DNA of 64,000 bases from Burkholderiales bacterium (GTDB lineage Bacteria > Pseudomonadota > Gammaproteobacteria > Burkholderiales > Burkholderiaceae_C): assembly GCA_003963115.1 (NCBI GenBank), contig RXJQ01000004.1, forward strand, positions 1 through 64,000, given 5' to 3'. Positions 46,139 to 54,292 of the stretch are shown in pieces. The position numbers were made by a program, and so were the translations under genes. Numbering within the stretch: the stretch's first letter is position 1; every line of letters starts with the position of its first letter. The notes beneath the pieces are model-generated. The model ran no database searches. It had not been told where the DNA came from and was given only the letters and a program-made list of their open reading frames with translations.

Positions 46139-46605
46139 TGAACGAGACCGCGCAAGCCCAATTGGCTGCCATCGCGGCGCGATGCGAGTTGGTGGCGGGC
46201 TTCATCTACACCATGGTGTCGTTTTGCCGATGCCGAGCCTGAAAAGCATCGAACATGACAGGCGCCTGACGCATCGGCTGGAAGTTCGGGTGCCAGATTG
46301 TGATCAGCCGCTTTGGTTGACGATCACAGGAGCGCACCCGTCATGGAACAGGCCCCTCTCGCGAGCGACCTCATGCGTGGCCTGCTGGAAAGCAGTCCCG
46401 TTGGTGCTTTGGTACGCGCTTGATCCGACAGCGGGCCCGCTTTGAGACGCTGCCCGTGATCGCCCTGACAGCCAATGCCATGGCCAGCGATGTCGCCAAG
46501 GCATTGGCTTGCGGGATGAACGACCACATCGTCAAGCCCGTCGAGATGGACGTCCTGTTCGAGAAGCTGCTGGCATGGATCCGGCCCTCTACCGATGCCG
46601 CTTAG
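46139..46605 (+). pseudogene. Remnant of a PAS / receiver-domain sensor gene
   Basis: Three short frames in the same direction carry pieces of a signalling protein. A start at 46139 encodes only 34 residues. An ATG at 46342 encodes MEQAPLASDLMRGLLESSPV and stops after 26 residues; LLESSPVG is a typical PAS-domain beginning. From 46420, in another frame, comes the C-terminal half of a response-regulator receiver domain: LPVIALTANAM with the conserved T/A segment, then GMNDHIVKPVEMDVLFEKL with the conserved Lys-Pro. The receiver phospho-acceptor half and any kinase core are missing. The simplest reading is a hybrid sensor kinase gene that lost its middle by deletion. Confidence 0.7.
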
Positions 46606-46607
46606 GG

Positions 46608-47249
46608 CTAGACGCCGTAGTTGAACTCCAGCGGGTGCGCGCGCTCGATCCGACGTTGGCGCTGGATGTGGCGGATCATCTGGTCCACCTTGTAGCGCGC
46701 CAGAGGCCAGGGGCCGAAGCCCGACTCCGTGTTGATGTGTCCCACCGCCCCCAGGTTCTGAAAGCCCGCGCCCCATAGACTGGCCCACTCATGGGCACGC
46801 TCCAGGGGCATCCAGGGGTCGTTCTCGCTGCCAATGAGTGTGGCCGGGATGCCCAAGCCTTCGCGAGGCAGTTGATCCGTCACCCCGAACTTGATGGGAT
46901 CGGCCGGGGCCACCATCAGCGCCGTCTGGATGCCACCCGTCGTTGTGTGGCGGCGTGCATCCCGATGGCGGGCCAGATGATGGGCCAGCGCCAGGCATCC
47001 AAAGCTGTGTGCCACCGCAATCCACTGCGTGTGAGCGGGCGCGCGGGCCAAGGTCTCATCGATGCATTCAGACCAGGTCTGCACGTTCGGGTCAGACCAG
47101 TCGGCCTGCTCGACGCGCTTGGCGCCTCTGTACTGGGTCTGCAACCAGCTTTGCCAATGCCCGTGTCCGCTGTTACGCAGGCCGGGAATGATCAGGACCC
47201 GAATCGGGTCGCCCTGGAAGCGGCTGAGCAAGGAGGAGCGGCTGTTCAT
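46608..47249 (-). CDS. RBBP9/YdeN-family serine hydrolase
   Basis: The 213-residue cytoplasmic alpha/beta-hydrolase has the family start VLIIPGLRNSGHGHWQSWL, the nucleophile motif VAHSFGCLA, an acid in GSENDPWMP and a histidine in VGHINTESGFGPWP. These features define the RBBP9/YdeN family of small serine hydrolases, whose substrates are mostly unknown. It is transcribed alone, convergent with the sensor remnant with only two bases between them. Confidence 0.82.
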   Translation of the reverse strand: MNSRSSLLSRFQGDPIRVLIIPGLRNSGHGHWQSWLQTQYRGAKRVEQADWSDPNVQTWSECIDETLARAPAHTQWIAVAHSFGCLALAHHLARHRDARRHTTTGGIQTALMVAPADPIKFGVTDQLPREGLGIPATLIGSENDPWMPLERAHEWASLWGAGFQNLGAVGHINTESGFGPWPLARYKVDQMIRHIQRQRRIERAHPLEFNYGV

Positions 47250-47314
47250 GACAGCACATTACGGCGCGGCCGCTCATTTTTGAAACGATCAATGTGCATG
47301 CGCATGAATGGAAA

Positions 47315-47326
47315 CCGCATATGCGG
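47315..47326. promoter_or_regulatory. 12-bp palindrome between two divergent genes
   Basis: CCGCATATGCGG is perfectly symmetric and lies in the gap between the RBBP9-like gene and the XRE-cupin gene, about 135 bases upstream of the latter. A second short palindrome, CATGCGCATG, lies just to its left. Either could be an autoregulatory site for the XRE protein; the link is by position only. Confidence 0.4.
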
Positions 47327-47461
47327 GGTGACGTGATCGCCATGCCGTTGTTCATGCGGAAAACGCACAAGGCCATGAGAAATGGGTCGTTCTGTCCAGC
47401 GCGCGGGCTGCCTATCGTTCGGCATGGGATGTATCAAGATTTGCTTGGATAAGGATCAGCC

Positions 47462-48145
47462 ATGAGTACCGCAGCCACCGCCTGGATCGGCGATCAGCGC
47501 AGAGCCCCCGTCACCACGCAGTGGGTTCAGCCCCCTGTGGTGCCTCAGCCTGCCCGGACCGCGCGGCCAGCGGTGAACGAGGAGGCCGTGTCTGGTCTGG
47601 TGGGCAAGAACCTGCGTCGACTGCGCAAGCAGCATCGCCTGTCGCTGGAGGAGCTGGCGCGGCAAAGCGGGGTGTCTCGCGCCATGTTGGGGCAGGTTGA
47701 GCAGGGCAAGAGCATCCCCAGCATCAAGACGCTCTGGCAGGTGGCGCAAGCCTTCGGGGTGTCGGTGTCCTGGTTCCTGGAGTCAGGCAGTGATGCGCAT
47801 GTTCTGCTGATCACGCCGGCGCCAGACAGCCCGGTGGTGCTGCGGCAAGGCGAGGGTGAATTGCGCTCGCTGCAGCAAGTAGGCGACAGCGTGCGCGATG
47901 CTTTCTATGAGCTGCGGCTGGCGCCCGGCGCGGTGATCAGCCTGCCCGCCTCGACCTGTGCCCGCCGTATCAATGTGGTGGTGTCGTCCGGTACCTTGCT
48001 GGCTGAGGTGGATGATGCGGCTCACGTGGTGCGCGAGCGCGAGGCCTTGCAATACGAGGCCAACGAAACGCTGATATGGCGCAATGCCACCCACGATGAG
48101 GTTCAGGCCTATGTGGTGATACGCGCCGCAGCCAGGGTGGGCTGA
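47462..48145 (+). CDS. XRE-family regulator with C-terminal cupin domain
   Basis: The 227-residue protein has a poorly conserved N-terminal 40 residues, an XRE helix-turn-helix at about 48-105 (LEELARQSGVSRAMLGQVEQGKSIPSIKTL is the core, written here in part) and a small beta-barrel cupin domain at about 130-225. This layout is that of metabolite-sensing regulators of amino-acid, polyamine or sulfur metabolism. The ligand cannot be told. It stands alone, followed by a hairpin with a T-rich tail. Confidence 0.78.
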   Translation: MSTAATAWIGDQRRAPVTTQWVQPPVVPQPARTARPAVNEEAVSGLVGKNLRRLRKQHRLSLEELARQSGVSRAMLGQVEQGKSIPSIKTLWQVAQAFGVSVSWFLESGSDAHVLLITPAPDSPVVLRQGEGELRSLQQVGDSVRDAFYELRLAPGAVISLPASTCARRINVVVSSGTLLAEVDDAAHVVREREALQYEANETLIWRNATHDEVQAYVVIRAAARVG

Positions 48146-48181
48146 AGCCTACATCGATCTCAAGCGGGGGCGGGACATGCA

Positions 48182-48220
48182 GGTCAGGGAGGTGATCCCC
48201 CCTGGCCTTTGTCTTGTTTG
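48182..48220 (+). terminator. Terminator after the XRE-cupin gene
   Basis: GGTCAGGGAGG (48182-48192) pairs with CCCCCCTGGCC (48197-48207) around a TGAT loop, with one wobble and one mismatch. It is followed by a T-rich stretch (TTTGTCTTGTTT). It should terminate the plus-strand gene and may also act on the convergent molbindin gene. Confidence 0.55.
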
Positions 48221-48224
48221 GTGA

Positions 48225-48443
48225 TCACAGCGCCGCGATGGACACCTCCGTCGCCTTGATCAAGGCGATGACCTCCTTGCCTGGAACCAGGCCGAGTTCC
48301 TTGACGGACCGCGTCGTGATCACCGAGGTGACGATCAGGCCGGCCGGCGTCTCGACGTCGATCTCCGACACGACCGGCCCTTCGATGACCTCCTTGATCT
48401 TGCCCCGGAACTGGTTCCTGACGTTGATGGCGGTGATGCTCAT
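48225..48443 (-). CDS. Molbindin (single Mop/TOBE domain molybdate-binding protein)
   Basis: From the ATG at 48443, preceded by an AGGAAAGG ribosome binding site, the protein is 72 residues: one complete Mop domain. It shows SITAINVRNQFRGKIKEV, VSEIDVETPAG, ITTRSVKELGL and PGKEVIALIKATEVSIAAL, the normal order. Molbindins form hexamers that store or buffer molybdate (or tungstate) in the cytoplasm. No modABC transporter genes are adjacent. It is divergent from the sigma-54 activator gene. Confidence 0.88.
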   Translation of the reverse strand: MSITAINVRNQFRGKIKEVIEGPVVSEIDVETPAGLIVTSVITTRSVKELGLVPGKEVIALIKATEVSIAAL

Positions 48444-48675
48444 GGTGATGCCTTTCCTGTGGTGTTGACAAAGCATCACCTTATGGCGCAGGTCATCCGC
48501 GTACAAGCAATGTTTATGGGCGTGCATAGTCGTTTACGGCATACGGCGGCAATGGCATATGCACGGTTGAAATTCGTTGTTCTCAAGATGAGGTGCAGGC
48601 CTTACGTTCAGGCCTTGTCTGTTTTGCAGCAGCAATGCTGATATTTCTCCAACTACAAAAGCAATTCGAGAAGCC

Positions 48676-49914
48676 ATGACTGTTGAAAAATTGTTGACGT
48701 TGCCGGAGTCACCCACGGCGCCCTTGTCCATCAGGGCCAAGGCCTTGGTATTCCATGATCCCGGCTCGCTGAGCCTGCTGGGCGATGTCGAGCGCATCGC
48801 ACGCAGTGAAGCCACCGTGCTTGTGATGGGGGAGACCGGGACCGGCAAGGAGCTGATTGCCCGGCACATCCACAGCATCAGTGGCCGGCGTGGCCCTTTC
48901 GTGGCGGTCAATTGCGGGGCCTTCAGCGAGTCCCTGATCGATGCGGAGCTGTTCGGTCACGAGTCGGGGGCCTTCACAGGGGCATCGCAAGCGCGCTCTG
49001 GCTGGTTCGAGGCCGCCAATGGGGGCACGCTGTTCCTGGACGAAATTGGTGATCTGCCCTTGGCCTTGCAGGTCAAGCTGTTGCGCGTGTTGCAGGAGCG
49101 GCAGGTGGTGCGCCTGGGCTCCCGCAAGGCCATTCCGCTGGATGTCCGGCTGGTGGCCGCGACCAACATCGATCTGGCTCGCGCCGTGGAGGCACAGCAT
49201 TTCCGTGCCGACCTCTATTACCGTTTGAGCGTGGCTGCTGTGCGCTTGCCGCCCTTGCGCGAGCGTCCTGCAGACATCGTTCCCCTGGCCCGGCACTTCA
49301 TTTCGGTTTACCGCAGCCGCCTGCATCTGGACGATGTCGCGCTGACAGAAGGCGCTCAGCGTGTGCTGCTGCACTACGGCTGGCCCGGCAATATCCGCGA
49401 GCTGGAAAACGTCATTCACTATGCTTTGATCGTCTGCCGCGACCAGCAGATCCTTGCGGAGGACATCAAGCTGGTGCCCTTGTCTGGTGGTGTAAGCCAC
49501 GTCCAGCAGGGGCTGGTTCCAGGTGGTTTGGGTGTGGCCGAAGAGCCAAGCCAACCGGCTGCCGCGGCTTTCAATTCAACGCATCAAGGTGCTTCAGGTG
49601 CCAATGCAGCAGCGCTGACCACACCTGATCGGCCGCAGCCGGCACGGTCATCGCCTGATGGCCTGGGCTTGTTACAGCAGGCCTTCGAGGCCTTGCTGGC
49701 TGAAACGCACGACGCCTTGTTCGATGAGGTCGAGTCGGCCCTGGTGCATGCCGCATTTGCGCATGCCGGTCAGAACCAGGTTCGGGCGGCCAAGGTGCTG
49801 GGTATCACACGCAACATGCTGCGCACGCAATTGCAGCGGCATGGTTTGCTCGGTGGACGCCGTGAAGGGGAGGACCGCGACAGCGCTGCTGTGGCACAGA
49901 TGTCAGCAGCGTGA
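48676..49914 (+). CDS. sfnR: Sigma-54-dependent activator, SfnR-like
   Basis: The 412-residue protein has only about 25 residues before its AAA+ domain, so it lacks a receiver or ligand domain. It has Walker A GETGTGKE (52-59), the sigma-54 contact loop GAFTGA (98-103), a Walker B LFLDEIGD near 117-124, and a C-terminal Fis-type helix-turn-helix (about 355-395). Activators without a regulatory domain, such as SfnR, are controlled by their own expression, and SfnR governs organosulfur use under sulfate limitation. The adjacent sulfur-uptake genes and two sigma-54 promoters at 58 kb fit that role. The gene symbol is by analogy. Confidence 0.82.
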   Translation: MTVEKLLTLPESPTAPLSIRAKALVFHDPGSLSLLGDVERIARSEATVLVMGETGTGKELIARHIHSISGRRGPFVAVNCGAFSESLIDAELFGHESGAFTGASQARSGWFEAANGGTLFLDEIGDLPLALQVKLLRVLQERQVVRLGSRKAIPLDVRLVAATNIDLARAVEAQHFRADLYYRLSVAAVRLPPLRERPADIVPLARHFISVYRSRLHLDDVALTEGAQRVLLHYGWPGNIRELENVIHYALIVCRDQQILAEDIKLVPLSGGVSHVQQGLVPGGLGVAEEPSQPAAAAFNSTHQGASGANAAALTTPDRPQPARSSPDGLGLLQQAFEALLAETHDALFDEVESALVHAAFAHAGQNQVRAAKVLGITRNMLRTQLQRHGLLGGRREGEDRDSAAVAQMSAA

Positions 49915-49954
49915 TGTCTGTCTTTTTGTGTCGTGCGTTGTCTTTGAGTCAGCC

Positions 49955-49993
49955 ACGAAAAAAGCGGCTTTGGTCGCATGTACCAAAGCCGCT
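49955..49993 (-). terminator. Intrinsic terminator of the sulfate-binding protein gene
   Basis: A perfect 12-bp stem, AGCGGCTTTGGT / ACCAAAGCCGCT (49963-49974 and 49982-49993), has a 7-base loop. Read on the minus strand it is followed directly by a run of six T, a textbook rho-independent terminator 73 bases after the sbp stop codon. Confidence 0.85.
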
Positions 49994-50065
49994 GAAAATG
50001 TGTCCCGGCTACCGAGAGGTCGGCCGAGACACCCCCACTGCTACGTCCCTAGCGTCTTGTGATGA

Positions 50066-51106
50066 TCACTTCTTGCTGTAGATCTGGTCGAAGACGCCGC
50101 CATCGGCGAAGTGTGTCTTCTGCGCCTTGGTCCAGCCACCGAAGGTATCGTCGATGTTGAACAGGCTGATCTTGGGGAACTGCTTGGCGTACTTGGCGGC
50201 CGCCTTCGGATCGATCGGGCGGTAGTAGTACTTGCCGATCACGTCCTGACCGGCTGGTGAGTACAGGTATTCCAGGTAAGCGGTGGCCACGTCACGGGTG
50301 CCGCGCTTGTCCACTACTTTGTCCACCACGGCCACGGGCGGCTCGGCAAGGATGCTCTGCGCGGGGTAGACCACGTCGAACTTGTCTTCGCCGAACTCCT
50401 TCTTGATCAGCGCAATCTCGCTCTCCCAGGCCAGCAGCACGTCGCCCAGACCACGTTCAGAGAAAGACACCGTGGCACCCCGTGCGCCGGAGTCCAGCAC
50501 AGGCACATGCTCGAACAGCTTCTTGATGAACTCACGGGCCTTGGCGTCGTCGCCATTGTTTTTCTTCAGGGCATAGCCGTAGGCAGCCAGATAGGCCCAA
50601 CGGGCGCCACCCGAGGTCTTGGGGTTGGCGGTGATGACGGCGTTGCCTGGCTTGACGATGTCGTCCCAGGTCTTGATGTTCTTGGGGTTGCCCTTGCGAA
50701 CCAGGAAGACGATGGTGGACGTGTAGGGCGTGCTGTTGGACTTGAACTTCTTTTGCCAGTCCTGAGCCAGCAGACCCTTGTCAGCGATGGCATCGATGTC
50801 ATAGGCCAGGGCCAGCGTCACCACATCGGCTTCCAGGCCATCGATGACTGAGCGGGCCTGCTTGCCCGAACCACCGTGCGATGCCTTGATGACCACGTCG
50901 TCGCCTGTCTTGGCCTTCCAGTACTTGGCGAAAACCTGACCGTATTCAGCGTAGAACTCACGGGTGGGGTCATAGGAGACGTTGAGCAGCGTGACTTCCT
51001 TGGCCTGGGCGACCGCAGGAACCAGGGAGGCCACGCCGACAACAGCTGTCAGAGCCGCTGTGGCCAAAGCGTTGAAAGTGCGACGGGGGTAATGCTTGAT
51101 GGTCAT
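50066..51106 (-). CDS. sbp: Periplasmic sulfate/thiosulfate-binding protein
   Basis: From the ATG at 51106 the product is 346 residues with a signal peptide cleaved near AVAQA-KEV (about residue 34). The mature protein follows the Sbp/CysP family: [19 protein letters not shown] at the N-terminus, [16 protein letters not shown] in the ligand region, and LAWESE and [11 protein letters not shown] later. It delivers sulfate to an ABC importer. The CysTWA transport genes are not adjacent, so it must use a transporter encoded elsewhere. It has its own promoter with the element at 51168-51196 and a strong terminator, so it is a single-gene unit. Confidence 0.9.
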   Translation of the reverse strand: MTIKHYPRRTFNALATAALTAVVGVASLVPAVAQAKEVTLLNVSYDPTREFYAEYGQVFAKYWKAKTGDDVVIKASHGGSGKQARSVIDGLEADVVTLALAYDIDAIADKGLLAQDWQKKFKSNSTPYTSTIVFLVRKGNPKNIKTWDDIVKPGNAVITANPKTSGGARWAYLAAYGYALKKNNGDDAKAREFIKKLFEHVPVLDSGARGATVSFSERGLGDVLLAWESEIALIKKEFGEDKFDVVYPAQSILAEPPVAVVDKVVDKRGTRDVATAYLEYLYSPAGQDVIGKYYYRPIDPKAAAKYAKQFPKISLFNIDDTFGGWTKAQKTHFADGGVFDQIYSKK

Positions 51107-51167
51107 GTTCGTGCTGTTGGTGAATAGATTGGATGTGGTGGATGCTAGAAGTGCGTCATCCAAAGTA

Positions 51168-51196
51168 GAACGAATCAAAATGCGGTTGCTTATGCA
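51168..51196 (-). promoter_or_regulatory. Shared 29-bp promoter element, copy 1 (upstream of sbp)
   Basis: This segment matches 52607-52635 at 25 of 29 bases without gaps. On the coding strand it begins TGCATAAGCAA and ends ATTCGTTC. It lies 62 bases upstream of the sbp start, almost the same distance as the other copy from its gene. A sulfur-responsive LysR-type activator such as CysB or a Cbl/SsuR homologue is the likely binder, inferred from the genes it precedes. Confidence 0.65.
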
Positions 51197-51209
51197 TTAG
51201 GCGAATTTG

Positions 51210-52010
51210 TCACCAGGCGGGCGCTGTGGCCTTGGCGGGGTTGGAAGAGGTTGCTGTATTGACTGGCGCAGGTTGTGGCGCCGCCTTTTTCACCCACAAA
51301 CCGCTGGCGCCATAGCTTGCGCCCACGCCGAAGACCAGTGCCGCAAGCAGCGCGATGCGGCGGGCTCGGCGAGGTGGCGGCAGATGGGCGGGGATGTCTT
51401 TCCAGCCCGTGACCATGGGCTGGACCAGCTTGTCTTTTTTCACGCGCGCATAGAAGACGATGGCGGCTACGTGCAGCCCGATCAGGACGAACAGGATGTT
51501 GACGGCCTGGCGATGCCAGTTGGTCAGGTCGTGCGAGAGTTCGTCTGCGACCAGCGATGCCAATGGGCCGGTGAAGGCGATGTCATCGTTGCTGAAGAGC
51601 CCCGAGCCGGCCTGAAAGCCGAGCAGGCCCAGCAAGGCGAACACGGACAGGGCACCCAGCGGGTTGTGACCGATGCCTTGCCACTGGCCTTGCAGGTAGG
51701 CCCAGACTTTGCCAGGTGTCGGTGCGAAATGGCTGAATCGGGCCGGGCTTGGGCCGATGAGACCCCAGACGATCCGGAAGGCCAGCAAGCCGACGATCGT
51801 GATGCCGGCCTTGGCATGCAACGCCATCCACGAGCCGCCGAGCTTGCCCGTGACGATGGCCGTGCCGACGGCAGCCAGCAACGACCAGTGAAAGATGCGC
51901 AGCGGCAGATCCCACAGTTGGACACGGATGGTGGGCGCGGGCTTGTTCAGCTGCTGCTGATGAGGAACCTCCGCTGGAGGTAGATCGACGAGGGCTTCTT
52001 GCAATGACAT
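51210..52010 (-). CDS. Cytochrome b561-type membrane protein
   Basis: The 266-residue protein has four or five membrane helices of the bacterial cytochrome b561 family. Heme-ligand candidates lie in RIFHWSLL (helix 1), ALHAKAG (helix 2), TNWHRQAVN and IGLHVAAI (later helices). A C-terminal single helix and an Ala/Pro-rich tail follow. Such proteins pass electrons from the quinone pool to periplasmic partners. It lies 63 bases after the rhodanese-like gene and probably shares its promoter, so the two may form a redox pair used under sulfur limitation. Confidence 0.83.
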   Translation of the reverse strand: MSLQEALVDLPPAEVPHQQQLNKPAPTIRVQLWDLPLRIFHWSLLAAVGTAIVTGKLGGSWMALHAKAGITIVGLLAFRIVWGLIGPSPARFSHFAPTPGKVWAYLQGQWQGIGHNPLGALSVFALLGLLGFQAGSGLFSNDDIAFTGPLASLVADELSHDLTNWHRQAVNILFVLIGLHVAAIVFYARVKKDKLVQPMVTGWKDIPAHLPPPRRARRIALLAALVFGVGASYGASGLWVKKAAPQPAPVNTATSSNPAKATAPAW

Positions 52011-52073
52011 GACAGGTACTCCAGATGGAGCCGGTCGCCATGCCGAGCCAGCGCCGGCCCCCTCGATGCGTGA

Positions 52074-52541
52074 TCACTTCGACGCGGCCGGTGCCGGTGC
52101 GCTGACCTTGGTGATGTAGCCACCGGCTTCGCGATAGTCCTCGGATCCAATGGCGCCGGCCACCTTGTAGCCATGCTCGCTCAGGATGTCACCGGCCTGG
52201 CCCGCACGGTGTGCGCGGTTGGAGACGGTCAGGATGGTACGGTCCTTGGGGATGTACTCGAGCAACTCGGGCAGGTCTTTGACTTGCAGGTTCAGGTAGG
52301 CGGGGAAGCTGCCGTACTTGACCAGCTCGTCGGGGCGACGCAGGTCGATGATCAACAGCTTCTTGGGGTTGCCCAGGAGGGCGTCCACCTGCAGGCGGTT
52401 GAGCTGCTTGGTCTTGTAGGTCCAGGGCGGCGGCACGTAGGCGCTGGCGGCAGGAGCGGGCGCGGAGGCGGCTTCTTGTGCGAAGGCCGCAGTGCTGCCA
52501 ATGGCCAGTGCGATGGCCAGCAAAGTCTTGACTGCTTTCAT
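52074..52541 (-). CDS. Periplasmic rhodanese-like protein lacking the catalytic Cys
   Basis: The 155-residue protein has a signal peptide (cleavage near AFAQ, residue 21) and one rhodanese domain: LIIDLRRPDELVKYG, then AYLNLQVKDLPELLE, then the loop LTVSNRAHRAGQAG and a final GGYIT. In active rhodaneses the loop begins with the persulfide-forming Cys; here that place is Ser107. Sulfurtransferase activity is therefore unlikely. It may be a binding or regulatory module, perhaps with the adjacent cytochrome b561. Its promoter carries copy 2 of the shared 29-bp element. Confidence 0.82.
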   Translation of the reverse strand: MKAVKTLLAIALAIGSTAAFAQEAASAPAPAASAYVPPPWTYKTKQLNRLQVDALLGNPKKLLIIDLRRPDELVKYGSFPAYLNLQVKDLPELLEYIPKDRTILTVSNRAHRAGQAGDILSEHGYKVAGAIGSEDYREAGGYITKVSAPAPAASK

Positions 52542-52606
52542 CTTGTTTTGAGTGTGACGAGGTAAGGAATAGGTGCACCCATGCTAGGTATGCATGCATG
52601 CACGCG

Positions 52607-52635
52607 GAACGAATGAAATGGCGTTTGCTTATGCA
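52607..52635 (-). promoter_or_regulatory. Shared 29-bp promoter element, copy 2 (upstream of the rhodanese-like gene)
   Basis: This is the partner of 51168-51196 (25 of 29 identical), lying 66 bases upstream of the rhodanese-like start codon and just past the end of the ABC ATPase gene. It shows that the rhodanese/cytochrome b561 unit has its own promoter, controlled like sbp. Confidence 0.65.
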
Positions 52636-52644
52636 GCCAATGCT

Positions 52645-53454
52645 TCAGGCCGCAAGCGGGTTGGCACGCTCCAGACGTTCTGCCACCGTGGCGTGGTTGA
52701 TCTCGTGCCTGAACTCAGCGAGCACATCGTCCTTGACGGCTGTGAAGTCGATGCTGGCGCGGTCACGTGGCCGAGCCAGGGATACCTCGACGATGCGCTT
52801 GATGCGACCAGGGCGAGGCTCCATGATCACGATGCGATCGCCCAGGTAGACGGCCTCTTCCACGTCGTGTGTGACCAGAACAGCCGTGATGCCTTCGGCC
52901 TGCCAGATGCGCTGCAGTTCCTGCTGAAGCCGTGTGCGGGTGAGCGCATCGAGCGCGCCAAAGGGCTCGTCAAGCAGCAGGACTTCCGGCCGGTTCACCA
53001 AAGCCCGCGCAATGGCCGCGCGTTGGGACATGCCTCCCGAGAGTTGATAGGGGTAGGCTTTCTCAAAGCCTTTGAGACCAACCAGTGCGATGTGTTCCTG
53101 AACAGTCTTGTCCTTGGCGGCCTGCGTACCTGGGGCGTTGAGCAGGCCTAGTCCCACATTCTGTTCGACCGTCAACCAGGGGAACAGACGGTGATCCTGG
53201 AACACGATGCCGCGGTCCAGGCTGGTGCCCTTGATGGGCTGGCCATCCAGCAGCAACTGGCCTTCATAGCCACTCTCCAGGCCGATGAGCAGGCGCAGCA
53301 AGGTGGACTTGCCGCAGCCGCTGGAGCCGACGATGCTGACAAATTCGCCTGGCTTGATGGACAGGTTGATGTTGTCGAGTACCTTCAAAGGCTTGCCCTT
53401 GACCTCGTATTGCTTGTGCAGATGTTTGATGTCGATGGTGCCTGCTTGAGACAT
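52645..53454 (-). CDS. ssuB: ABC transporter ATPase, sulfonate/nitrate/taurine type
   Basis: From the ATG at 53454, preceded by AAGGAG, the protein has 269 residues. It has Walker A GSSGCGKST, a Q-loop FQDHRLFPWL, the signature LSGGMSQRAAIARAL, Walker B VLLLDEPFGALD and the switch His in VTHDVEEA. This sequence type belongs to the SsuB/TauB/NrtD branch, which powers uptake of alkanesulfonates, taurine or nitrate. It ends the five-gene porin-ABC operon. The sulfur context favours an organosulfur substrate. Confidence 0.87.
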   Translation of the reverse strand: MSQAGTIDIKHLHKQYEVKGKPLKVLDNINLSIKPGEFVSIVGSSGCGKSTLLRLLIGLESGYEGQLLLDGQPIKGTSLDRGIVFQDHRLFPWLTVEQNVGLGLLNAPGTQAAKDKTVQEHIALVGLKGFEKAYPYQLSGGMSQRAAIARALVNRPEVLLLDEPFGALDALTRTRLQQELQRIWQAEGITAVLVTHDVEEAVYLGDRIVIMEPRPGRIKRIVEVSLARPRDRASIDFTAVKDDVLAEFRHEINHATVAERLERANPLAA

Positions 53455-53473
53455 GAGAACTCCTTGTGGCATG

Positions 53474-54280
53474 TCAGCGAGCCGGTGCTCGCCAACGCAG
53501 CAGACCTTGCTCGGCCTTGTCCGCGATACGGTTGAATGCATTGCCGATCAAGCCAATGGCCACCAGGCCAAAGATGATCAGCTCGATGTTGAAAGCCATA
53601 CGGCCTTTGAACACGATGTTGCCCAGTCCCTGGCCATCGTTGACCAGAAGAAATTCGGCACCGATCGTGGCCAGCCAGGCATAGATCAGGCCCAGGCGCA
53701 CGCCCGACAGAATCTGAGGCGAAGCCGCCGGCAGAATCAGCCGGGTCAAGATCTGTGTCTTGGTGAAGCCATAGACGCGGGCCACTTCAGCATGAGCTGA
53801 TGTCACGCCTCGCACGCCTTCCAGTGTGCCGAGCACGACGGGGTAGAAGGCCGAGAACGCGATGAAGATGATCTTGGACAGATCGCCCGTGCCGACCATG
53901 GCCGACAGCAAGGGCAGCCAAGCAAACAAGGAAATCTGGCGCGCCGTGTGAAAAGTCGGGCCGATGATCTTGTCGGCCAGGCGCGATACACCAATGAGCA
54001 CACCCACGGCTATGCCCGCCAGAGAGCCGATCAGAAAGCCTGAGAGGTCGCGCCACAGGCTCAGGCCAATGCCGGTATAGAAGTCGACATTGCCCAGCTC
54101 CTGAAAACTGGTGGTGAGCACGCCCACCGGTGGAACGATGAGCTTGGTGTTGACCAGCTTGAGCGAGGTTACAACATACCAAAGTGTGATGAAGGCGATG
54201 GGCAAAACCAATCCACGCCAATCACGTGCGGGCTTGTCCTTTTTGGTGGCGGGGTGGTGGTTTGGGGTGTCGTTGGACAT
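53474..54280 (-). CDS. ssuC: ABC transporter permease, sulfonate type (second permease)
   Basis: The 268-residue protein has six predicted membrane helices and a cytoplasmic EAA-like loop (SAHAEVARVYGFTKTQILTRLILPAASPQ, here given in part by its position near residues 165-193). It belongs to the SsuC/TauC family. It is preceded by another permease gene 12 bases upstream and followed by the ATPase, so the importer uses two different permeases, presumably as a heterodimer. Confidence 0.85.
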   Translation of the reverse strand: MSNDTPNHHPATKKDKPARDWRGLVLPIAFITLWYVVTSLKLVNTKLIVPPVGVLTTSFQELGNVDFYTGIGLSLWRDLSGFLIGSLAGIAVGVLIGVSRLADKIIGPTFHTARQISLFAWLPLLSAMVGTGDLSKIIFIAFSAFYPVVLGTLEGVRGVTSAHAEVARVYGFTKTQILTRLILPAASPQILSGVRLGLIYAWLATIGAEFLLVNDGQGLGNIVFKGRMAFNIELIIFGLVAIGLIGNAFNRIADKAEQGLLRWRAPAR

Positions 54281-54292
54281 GGTGCCTCCGGA

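Noticed and set aside
46182-46445. Frame of 87 codons upstream of the NRPS as a real gene
   Set aside because: It crosses the pieces of the sensor remnant in a different frame and has no recognisable domain. The PAS and receiver fragments in the other frames explain the region better.
48596-48616. Direct repeat CAGGCCTT upstream of the SfnR-like gene
   Set aside because: Eight bases repeated once at 13-bp distance could arise by chance in GC-rich DNA, and no regulator or promoter element could be tied to it.
49999-50033. Imperfect inverted repeat GTGTC...GACAC next to the sbp terminator
   Set aside because: The stem has mismatches and no T run. The adjacent perfect hairpin with six T already accounts for termination.
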